This document shows, piece by piece, positions 1 through 5,623 of a DNA stretch of 14,797 nt. The position numbers and the translations under genes are program-made. The notes beneath the pieces were generated by a model. The model did not search any database, had not been told where the DNA came from, and was given only the letters and a program-made list of their open reading frames with translations. Position 1 is the stretch's first letter. Each line of letters starts with the position of its first letter. Location of the stretch: the NCBI GenBank assembly GCA_002402325.1, contig DHFQ01000056.1:23519-38315 (forward strand), written 5' to 3'. This stretch comes from Candidatus Aminicenantes bacterium UBA4820. Its GTDB lineage: Bacteria > Acidobacteriota > UBA4820.

Positions 1-119
1 GCTCCTGCATTAAAGATTGAGTTTGCAGGGTAGGGCAGGATGTGAGTTGTAATGATTGGGTTGTGAGGACATCTTGTAAATAAATTTACTCCAACTGATT
101 TAAAATTTGAGCCAGGCAT
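1..119 (-). CDS. GH130-like glycoside phosphorylase/hydrolase, N-terminal fragment
   Basis: An open minus-strand frame runs from an ATG at 119 to the left edge, giving 39 codons without a stop. The N-terminal peptide contains 'HNPIITTHILPYPANSIF' followed by NAGA. This resembles the 'NPIL-P--WPYPVNSVFNPGA' opening of GH130 (PH1107-related) proteins, which are phosphorylases or hydrolases acting on beta-mannosides and related glycans. The match is from memory of the family pattern, and catalytic residues lie outside the window. The start is supported by a strong Shine-Dalgarno (AGGAGA, 123-128) three bases upstream. The gene is divergent from mscL. There is no sign of a signal peptide, consistent with a cytosolic enzyme. 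The family call is moderate and the presence of a gene is fairly secure. Confidence 0.6.
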   Translation of the reverse strand, partial: MPGSNFKSVGVNLFTRCPHNPIITTHILPYPANSIFNAG

Positions 120-122
120 ATT

Positions 123-128
123 TCTCCT
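123..128 (-). promoter_or_regulatory. Ribosome binding site of the GH130-like gene
   Basis: On the minus strand the sequence AAAAGGAGAAATATG places AGGAGA just before the ATG at 119. It is what marks this short edge fragment as a real gene start. Confidence 0.6.
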
Positions 129-164
129 TTTACGCCCCCTTTATCAAAAATTTCCAAACAAAAT

Positions 165-178
165 TTTACACTATTTCT
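165..178. repeat. Flanking repeat, copy 1 (TTTACACTATTTCT)
   Basis: This 14-base stretch upstream of mscL matches 13 of 14 bases with 677-690 just downstream of mscL, in the same orientation. It lies in the divergent intergenic region. Function is unknown; it could be an operator-like site, the scar of a repeat pair around mscL, or chance in AT-rich DNA. Confidence 0.4.
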
Positions 179-192
179 AAAAAAAAGCAAGT

Positions 193-222
193 TTTAGATG
201 AAATTTATTTTTTTGATAAAAT
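193..222 (+). promoter_or_regulatory. Weak candidate promoter for mscL
   Basis: TTTAGA (193-198) and TAAAAT (217-222) are separated by 18 bases and sit just before the mscL ribosome binding site. The match to sigma70 is 4/6 and 5/6, but in AT-rich DNA this is weak evidence. The 120-244 gap must also hold the promoter of the divergent GH130-like gene. A possible one on the minus strand is TTGCTT (190-185) and TAAAAT (168-163), with a 16-base spacer. Confidence 0.25.
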
Positions 223-244
223 ATGAAATTGAAAGGAGAAGAAA

Positions 245-661
245 ATGAGTCTATTAAAAGAGTTTAAAGAATTTGCTGTGAAGGGGAATATGGTTGATAT
301 GGCAGTTGGAATAATAATTGGCGCTGCCTTTGGAAAAGTCGTTTCATCTCTTGTAAATGATTTGATTATGCCGCCTATTGGGTTGCTACTCGGGGGAAAA
401 GATTTTGCAAAACTTTCATTGGTCTTGCAAAATGCTTCAGAAAAACAGGAAGCGGTCATTTTAAGATATGGAGCCTTTATCGGAACACTGCTTGATTTCT
501 TGATAATAAGTTTTGCAATCTTTTTGATGATTAAAGGAATAAACAGGCTTAAAAAGGCTGATGTTCCGCCTTCTCCATCAACCAAGGATTGTCCAAAATG
601 TTTCTCTTCAATTCCAATAAAGGCTATTAAATGTCCCAATTGCACAGCGGATATTGAGTAA
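245..661 (+). CDS. mscL: Large-conductance mechanosensitive channel MscL with C-terminal zinc ribbon
   Basis: A 138-residue inner-membrane channel that opens under membrane tension and releases solutes during hypo-osmotic shock; it works as a homopentamer. The N-terminus 'LLKEFKEFAVKGNMVDMAVG' is the classic MscL amphipathic helix and start of TM1. TM1 spans about residues 16-42 and includes the glycine/alanine-rich pore face and 'VNDLIMPPIG'. TM2 spans about 75-97. The usual cytoplasmic helical bundle is replaced by a short proline/serine linker and a Cys4 zinc ribbon (C116, C119, C130, C133). As I recall, this tail type occurs in other bacterial MscL proteins. The start is supported by GGAG at 235-238, six bases before the ATG. 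It is convergent with the Fe-S/FAD oxidoreductase and seems monocistronic. No clear terminator hairpin is seen in the 28-base gap after it. Confidence 0.96.
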   Translation: MSLLKEFKEFAVKGNMVDMAVGIIIGAAFGKVVSSLVNDLIMPPIGLLLGGKDFAKLSLVLQNASEKQEAVILRYGAFIGTLLDFLIISFAIFLMIKGINRLKKADVPPSPSTKDCPKCFSSIPIKAIKCPNCTADIE

Positions 662-676
662 TGAATTGAAAAAAAT

Positions 677-690
677 TTGACACTATTTCT
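677..690. repeat. Flanking repeat, copy 2 (TTGACACTATTTCT)
   Basis: Direct partner of 165-178, with one mismatch. It lies in the short convergent gap after mscL and touches the stop codon of the minus-strand oxidoreductase. It begins with a perfect TTGACA hexamer, but the only nearby -10-like hexamer (TAAACT, 699-704) is poor, so no promoter is called. Confidence 0.4.
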
Positions 691-3461
691 TAAAGAGATA
701 AACTTTTTGCAAATAGTTCAAGTGGATGGATAACCTTCTTTGATGTCAAATTTTCAACCTGAATTTTACACGAACCGCAAGGAGTAACGATGAAGTCAGC
801 ATTAAAGCCTTCAATCTCCTTTTTCAAAGCGTCGCCTAAATGTTTTGAAATCTCAATATTTTCTTTTTTAAAACCAATAGTTCCAGCCATTCCGCAGCAA
901 TTTATCGTCTTTCCTATGAATTTAAAAGATGGCACCATACTCAAAAGTTCGATATCGCTTTTATCAGCATCAAAAACCATTGAATGGCAGGGAGTTTGAT
1001 AAATAAAGGAAGAGTCGAACTCCTTCAGTTTGTAACTCTCTTTTTTTAAAAGGTCCACAAGAAATTGTGAGAGATAGATACTATTGTCCGCTATAAGAGA
1101 TGAATTTTCTGAAGGGAAAAATTGCGGGTGTTCCTTTTTAAGTGCAACACCACAGGAGGGTGCCGTATAGACAACCTTGTAACCATCTTCTATGTATCTT
1201 ATAAAATTCTTTTGAGTAAAGACGATGTTTTCGGTAGCAAGGTCAAACAATCCCCTTGAAATTTTGCTTATTCCGCAGCAACCCTGTGGTGGAACAACAA
1301 CTTCAACCCCCAATTTCTGCAAGATTTTTACCGCAAGAAGAGTTTCTCCTTCCTTGTTATAAATGTTCCCAAAACAGCCATAAAATAATACCACTTTATC
1401 TTTATTTCCTTCAAAAAAATAGAGTTTTTGCGGGTCAAAGGCAAAATCTGTATCCTTTATTTCAATTTTTAAATCGCTTCTAAAATCAAAAAATTTGTCA
1501 CCTAAAAATCTTATAAACTTTGAATGAAGAACTCCGTTTGCCATTTTAAAAAGAGGCTTCGGAACTTTGTAGGGCAACGATGAGAAGGAGGCGTAAATTG
1601 AATCCTTAATTTTTTTTGTAGGAGTTAGATAATTCTTTAAGATGAGAGTCGAAATTGGGGAAATATCCACTTTTGTTGGGCAATTTGTAAGACACTCCTT
1701 GCAATTGAGACAGGTCTCAAAAAGATTTAAAGATTTTGCCGATTTGAGACTTCTTTCGTCAATTGTTCCATCAAGAATTGATTGAAGGAAATGTGCCCTG
1801 CCTCTACTTGAAAGCGGATCGTAGTTTGTAGCCTTTGCCGTTGGGCAAAAATCTCTACAGTTTCCGCAACCGTGGCATCTTTCAATTTCTGTTGCCCACG
1901 CATCGGTTGAAAGTTCATTTTTAAGTGGAATCCTTTTGTAATCTGGTGAATATTTGAAATGATGTGTGATTGGTTCTGGCTCTCTTGTGATTTTTATTCC
2001 CGGATTGAAGAGGGATGGAGGGTCCAAAATCTCCTTAATTTTCAAGAATAGATCACATAAATCCCCGTAGATGATTCTTAGATAGGGCGCCCTCAATCTT
2101 CCATCACCGTGTTCTCCAGAGAGCGTTCCTTCAAGATTCTTTAAAAGAATTGAAGTTTCTTCCACAATTCCTGGGACAGCATCAAAATGTTTTCTATCCC
2201 TTAAATCCATAAATGGATTGATGTGAAAATTGCCGTCTCCTGCGTGTCCAAAGATGACCACTTCAAGACCTCTCCTGCCAAGAATTTCTTTTACTCCTTC
2301 GACATACTCTGGAATATTCTTTGTAGGAACAGCGCCATCCTCAATTATTCTAATTGACTTCAGTTTCCCCCTTCCTCTATTCAAAAGTGGACTTGCAGAT
2401 TTTCTGAAAGACCATATTCTATTTTTCTCAAGTGGAGTTTCAGCCCTTTTAAAGTTTGTTAAAGGCGAAACACTTTTCATTATGTCATTTAAAAGCAACT
2501 CTGATTCATCATTATCGGCTCCATCCGTTTCAACAATTAAAATTGCTTTGCAGTCTTGAGAAATTGCAAGTGGAAAGTCAACCGTTTCATCCTTTCTTAC
2601 AATTTCAATGAAACTTTTGTCAAGAAGTTCAAGGGCAGAGGGCTTATAAGGAATAATTTCAAGTGTCGCACTTACCGCATCTTCCAGGGAAGAGAACTCT
2701 GCAATAGCGAGGCTTCTCCCTTCTCCAATTTTTTTAACTTTCAAAGAGGCTTTAAGAAAAATTCCGAGAGTTCCCTCAGAACCCACAAAAAGTGGAAGGA
2801 GGTTGATTTTTCCGTCTTTCCCAAGGCATTCTCTTAAATTGTATCCCGAAGCATTTGCCTTGCTTTTTGGAAATCCTTTTAAAATCTTATCTCTGTTGTT
2901 GTCAATAAGTTTTGCTACCTTTCGCAAAGATTCAGTTGGGTATTCATAGGGAAGAATCTCATTATTCTCAATTTTCAAAATTGTTCCATCGTAAAGCAAA
3001 ACTTCCACCCAATTCAAATAGTGCAAAGTTGTTCCATACTTTACACTCCTCGCTCCCTTTGAGTTGTTACCTATCATTCCCCCTATAGTGCAGAAATCTG
3101 AAGAGGATGGGTCGGGTGGGAAAAACAATTTATGATTTGATAAGACTCTATTCAATTCAGATAGGACAACTCCAACTGAAGTTATAACTTCAAAGTTATC
3201 CTTTGTTTCAATTTTTTTTAGAAATCTTGAATGATCAACAATAATCCCTTCTCCAACGCTTTGTCCTGCAAGTCCTGAGCCTCCGCCCCTTAAAGTAATT
3301 GGTAACCCTCTTTTTTTTGCATAATCAAGAATATAAGGAAAATCATCTTCAATCCGCGGAAAGAAAACCCCCTGCGGATAAAATTTGTAGAGGCAGGCGG
3401 CTCTTGAATATATTGCTCTTATTTCAGGAGAATCATCAAATATTGGGTTTTTATTTTTCAC
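690..3461 (-). CDS. FAD-linked oxidase / 4Fe-4S / CCG-domain oxidoreductase (D-lactate or 2-hydroxyacid dehydrogenase type)
   Basis: A 923-residue single chain joining a GlcD/Dld-like flavoprotein to a GlpC/GlcF-like Fe-S module. Domains in order: FAD-binding PCMH fold (about 25-240), with 'RGGGSGLAGQSVG' at 58-70, 'GGMIGNNSKG' at 127-136 and 'GSEGTLGI' at 227-234; FAD-oxidase C-terminal domain (about 245-490), with 'GHAGDGNFH' at 405-413 and 'SGEHGDG' at 448-454; two 4Fe-4S motifs (C529, C532, C535, C539 and C584, C587, C590, C594); and two cysteine-rich CCG domains (CC at 728-729 and 855-856, plus C696, C770, C825, C895 and C898). The family oxidises D-lactate or other D-2-hydroxyacids and passes electrons to quinone or another carrier, usually at the cytoplasmic membrane face. 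The exact substrate cannot be read from the sequence. The start is GTG with AAGGA (3468-3472) six bases upstream. It is divergent from the receiver-PilZ operon and full length for this fused family. Confidence 0.9.
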   Translation of the reverse strand: MKNKNPIFDDSPEIRAIYSRAACLYKFYPQGVFFPRIEDDFPYILDYAKKRGLPITLRGGGSGLAGQSVGEGIIVDHSRFLKKIETKDNFEVITSVGVVLSELNRVLSNHKLFFPPDPSSSDFCTIGGMIGNNSKGARSVKYGTTLHYLNWVEVLLYDGTILKIENNEILPYEYPTESLRKVAKLIDNNRDKILKGFPKSKANASGYNLRECLGKDGKINLLPLFVGSEGTLGIFLKASLKVKKIGEGRSLAIAEFSSLEDAVSATLEIIPYKPSALELLDKSFIEIVRKDETVDFPLAISQDCKAILIVETDGADNDESELLLNDIMKSVSPLTNFKRAETPLEKNRIWSFRKSASPLLNRGRGKLKSIRIIEDGAVPTKNIPEYVEGVKEILGRRGLEVVIFGHAGDGNFHINPFMDLRDRKHFDAVPGIVEETSILLKNLEGTLSGEHGDGRLRAPYLRIIYGDLCDLFLKIKEILDPPSLFNPGIKITREPEPITHHFKYSPDYKRIPLKNELSTDAWATEIERCHGCGNCRDFCPTAKATNYDPLSSRGRAHFLQSILDGTIDERSLKSAKSLNLFETCLNCKECLTNCPTKVDISPISTLILKNYLTPTKKIKDSIYASFSSLPYKVPKPLFKMANGVLHSKFIRFLGDKFFDFRSDLKIEIKDTDFAFDPQKLYFFEGNKDKVVLFYGCFGNIYNKEGETLLAVKILQKLGVEVVVPPQGCCGISKISRGLFDLATENIVFTQKNFIRYIEDGYKVVYTAPSCGVALKKEHPQFFPSENSSLIADNSIYLSQFLVDLLKKESYKLKEFDSSFIYQTPCHSMVFDADKSDIELLSMVPSFKFIGKTINCCGMAGTIGFKKENIEISKHLGDALKKEIEGFNADFIVTPCGSCKIQVENLTSKKVIHPLELFAKSLSL

Positions 3462-3476
3462 TTTAAGTCCTTACGA

Positions 3477-3505
3477 TTGACCAAAATCAAAAAATGAGTG
3501 ATAAT
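3477..3505 (+). promoter_or_regulatory. Sigma70-type promoter of the six-gene operon
   Basis: TTGACC (3477-3482) and GATAAT (3500-3505) are 17 bases apart, each matching the consensus at 5 of 6 positions. They lie 20 bases upstream of the receiver-PilZ start, with the strong GGAGG ribosome binding site at 3513-3517. It is the best promoter seen in the window. The genes downstream follow with gaps of at most about 61 bases, so it probably drives the whole block to 14704. The -35 lies next to the AAGGA ribosome binding site of the divergent oxidoreductase (3468-3472), so the two transcription units share this 63-base region. Confidence 0.6.
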
Positions 3506-3524
3506 TTAATATGGAGGTTGCAAA

Positions 3525-4184
3525 ATGAAACTTCTTATTGTTGATGATATGAAATCTTTTCTCAATCTTGAGCAAACTTTTCTTAGAAGAGCAGATTGTT
3601 CTATTCACACTGCAACTACCGGGCTTGAAGCAATTAAAGTAGCTCAAGAGATTCATCCTGATATAATCCTCCTTGATGTAGAAATGCCAGAGTTAAATGG
3701 CATTGAAACTACAAGGATATTGCAAAATCAAACGAAACTCAAGGGCATACCGATAATTATAGTATCCTCGACCAAAAGAAAAGACGAAGCACTAAAAACA
3801 GGTGCAAAGGAATTTTTACAAAAACCGATAGATGAGAATACATTTTTAAAAACGATTCTTAAATATGTCCCTTTAAAAATCAGGAATGATGAGAGACGCG
3901 AATTTTCTTCCCCCTGTTCGATAGTTTTTGAGGGAAGCAAGTATGAGGGGAAAACGAAGGATGTATCAATCTCAGGAATTCTTCTTGAAACTGATGTTCC
4001 TCTTGAGATTGGTAGCCATCTTGAAATTTCTTTTTCAATCCCACTTGACCATCAGAACAAGGAGATTAAGGCTGAGGCGATAGTCGTAAGAAAAGCAAAA
4101 GATGGTTACGGGCTTGGCTTTTTTGATATTTCTGAAGGGGCAAAACTCTATCTTAAAGAGTTTGTTGAAAATGAAAACAAATAG
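3525..4184 (+). CDS. Response regulator: CheY-like receiver fused to PilZ domain
   Basis: A 219-residue cytoplasmic protein. Receiver domain at about 1-115: acidic pocket D7/D8, phospho-acceptor D51 in 'LLDVEMPELNG', S81/S82 and the conserved K100 in 'LQKP'. PilZ domain at about 118-215: the 'DVSISG' motif (D146, S148, G151) matches the canonical [D/N]xSxxG c-di-GMP motif, and 'GYGLGFFDIS' closes the barrel. The RxxxR partner motif is irregular: R120-x3-R124 exists, but in the usual register (R124/R125) the last arginine is replaced by serine. c-di-GMP binding is therefore plausible but not certain. With no DNA-binding domain, output is probably by protein-protein contact. GGAGG lies seven bases before the ATG. 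It is first in an operon with a secreted protein and a DUF4388 protein. No histidine kinase lies in the window. Confidence 0.92.
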   Translation: MKLLIVDDMKSFLNLEQTFLRRADCSIHTATTGLEAIKVAQEIHPDIILLDVEMPELNGIETTRILQNQTKLKGIPIIIVSSTKRKDEALKTGAKEFLQKPIDENTFLKTILKYVPLKIRNDERREFSSPCSIVFEGSKYEGKTKDVSISGILLETDVPLEIGSHLEISFSIPLDHQNKEIKAEAIVVRKAKDGYGLGFFDISEGAKLYLKEFVENENK

Positions 4185-4779
4185 GTTTATTTTGATAACA
4201 CTCTTCGTTTGTCTTTTATTTAAACTTCCTCTTCTTGCAACGCTCCCTTTGCTTTTAGAAGGTCAAATACCTGATATTGACTCAGTTACAGGTGAAGTTG
4301 CCACAACTTTTATAATTCTTGAGGTTTATAAACCTAACGCAGATGATTATAAAACTCTTTGTAATGACCCAAAAATAAGCGTTGAGGAATTCAATGTTTT
4401 GGCCTATTTAAGCCAGAAGAGTTCTACTTTAATGACAAAAATATGGAAATGGCGATGTATGAGGCTAAGCTGGATGAACATCATTCAAAGGTTAAACCTT
4501 GACCTTGATGATGTGATTCCAAAGTCTGAAAAAATGTGTGATGAGCCTTACAAACTTTGCTACACCTATTGGCGAGAAAAAGGAAATCCCAAGAAAGTTT
4601 TTTCTTTGGGTGATTATAATTTTGAGAAAATATGCGAAGTTGTTACACTTTCGAGGTATAGCGGAAAACCGGTTGATGCGACCATAGAATCACTTAACAA
4701 AGAGAGTTTTCGCACCCTTTCTGTAAAATATTTCAAAGAAAAAAATAAATCAAAAAGAGGGATAAAAAAACAGGCGTAG
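4171..4779 (+). CDS. Small exported cysteine-containing protein of unknown family
   Basis: A 202-residue protein I do not recognise. The start is placed at ATG 4171, not at an upstream in-frame start at 4102: from 4171 the product opens with a normal signal peptide (charged 'MKTNR', then a hydrophobic stretch at about 6-28), and AAAGAG lies ten bases upstream. This gives a 14-base overlap with the receiver-PilZ gene, which suggests translational coupling. The mature part has five cysteines (C64, C96, C123, C130, C155), an aromatic/basic patch 'IWKWRCMRLSWMN' near 91-103 and a strongly basic tail from about 189. Export followed by disulfide formation is possible. If the hydrophobic stretch is not cleaved it would instead be a membrane anchor. 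The TAG stop is immediately followed, in frame, by an ATG. The context suggests a role with the envelope proteins encoded downstream, but no function can be assigned. Confidence 0.75.
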   Translation: MKTNRFILITLFVCLLFKLPLLATLPLLLEGQIPDIDSVTGEVATTFIILEVYKPNADDYKTLCNDPKISVEEFNVLAYLSQKSSTLMTKIWKWRCMRLSWMNIIQRLNLDLDDVIPKSEKMCDEPYKLCYTYWREKGNPKKVFSLGDYNFEKICEVVTLSRYSGKPVDATIESLNKESFRTLSVKYFKEKNKSKRGIKKQA

Positions 4780-4839
4780 ATGAGAAGACCTTATAAATTT
4801 ATTAAAAGAAATTATGAAGATTTAGAAAGAGAAAAATGA
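4780..4839 (+). other. Micro-ORF / in-frame extension after the secreted-protein stop
   Basis: Nineteen sense codons starting at an ATG directly abutting the TAG stop (4777-4779) of the secreted protein, in the same frame. It ends with TGA one base before the TTG start of the DUF4388 gene. The peptide is highly charged. It could be a translated bridge that couples the two genes, the remains of a longer C-terminus cut by an amber mutation, or chance. No separate ribosome binding site is seen. Confidence 0.25.
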
Positions 4840-4840
4840 A

Positions 4841-5602
4841 TTGAATATCCACGAAAAAATATCTCTTCAATCCTTCCCTCATCTTCTTGCTTCATCATAT
4901 AGACAAAAGCAGAGTGGAACTTTAATTGTCAGGGCAGGGGAACTTATAAAAAATATTTACCTTGAAAATGGTTCTGTCATTTTTGCCTCATCAAACGATA
5001 GGAATGATAGGCTTGGAGAAATGTTGGTGAGGAGAGGCATAATTTCAATAATAAACTATCTTGATGCTTCAGAAAGAGTAGTTCCCGGAAAAAGGTTTGG
5101 GACAATCCTTGTTGATATGGGCTTGCTAACGCCCGAACAGTTGGTGTGGGCAGTCAAAGAGCAAGTTAAAGAGATAGTTTTTTCACTTTTTGGGGAACTC
5201 TTTATCTCCTGTAATTATGATCCTTCAACTCAGGCGCGTGATGAGATGATTACCTTGAACATAAATACTCCCGAACTTTTAAGGCAGGGAATTTTATCAA
5301 CAGACAGGATTTCGTGGGCTCTTTCGGACCTTGAAAAAACAGAAAAATTAAAAGTCGTAAGGAGTGTTGAATCAATTATTAATCTCCTCTCCCTGAGTAA
5401 AATTGAGCAGGAGATTCTTTTTTCAATAAACGATGGCATTAAATTTAGAGATATATTCACCAATGTTGCAAAATCTGTCCAGTCTTCCATTTTGAAATTT
5501 TTGTGGGTTTTGTATGTTCTTGGATTTATCGAGAAGGTAAAGGAGCCTGATAAAAATCAGGAAGAATCCCTGCTTGATGTTACAATTGACGATTTAACTT
5601 AA
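4841..5602 (+). CDS. DUF4388 (PATAN-like) protein with tandem MshEN-like motifs
   Basis: A 253-residue cytoplasmic protein. The first ~55 residues ('FPHLLASSYRQKQSGTLIV', then 'KNIYLENGSVIFASS') are the typical DUF4388 opening. Next come two back-to-back segments, 57-80 ('RLGEMLVRRG...') and 85-108 ('RFGTILVDMGLLTPEQL...EQ'). These follow the RLGxxLVxxG...L..A...Q pattern of the MshEN c-di-GMP-binding domain; the second copy is near perfect, the first weak in its second half. 'EIVFSLFGELFISC' completes the DUF4388 core at about 110-124. The C-terminal ~100 residues are probably helical (perhaps a winged helix near 180-235), with an acidic tail. The start is TTG: the in-frame stop TAG at 4823 leaves no ATG, and the next methionine is residue 61, inside the domain. 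Such proteins often accompany PilZ and receiver proteins in motility or surface regulation, as here. Whether this one binds c-di-GMP is inference. Confidence 0.8.
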   Translation: MNIHEKISLQSFPHLLASSYRQKQSGTLIVRAGELIKNIYLENGSVIFASSNDRNDRLGEMLVRRGIISIINYLDASERVVPGKRFGTILVDMGLLTPEQLVWAVKEQVKEIVFSLFGELFISCNYDPSTQARDEMITLNINTPELLRQGILSTDRISWALSDLEKTEKLKVVRSVESIINLLSLSKIEQEILFSINDGIKFRDIFTNVAKSVQSSILKFLWVLYVLGFIEKVKEPDKNQEESLLDVTIDDLT

Positions 5603-5623
5603 CTTTAACATTTTGGAGAGTTT

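Noticed and set aside
205..645. 146-codon minus-strand frame opposite mscL
   Set aside because: It is a shadow of mscL, which has clear family motifs and a ribosome binding site. The antisense product shows no recognisable features.
662..689. Bidirectional terminator between mscL and the oxidoreductase
   Set aside because: The 28-base gap holds an A-run followed by T residues but no stem-loop that I can see.
677..704. Plus-strand promoter starting at the perfect TTGACA (677-682)
   Set aside because: The best -10 is only TAAACT at 16 bases, and it would fire antisense into the oxidoreductase with no plus-strand gene downstream.
4102..4170. Upstream extension of the secreted protein by 23 residues
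   Set aside because: It lies deep inside the receiver-PilZ gene and would bury the signal peptide; ATG 4171 gives a normal export signal and has AAAGAG upstream.
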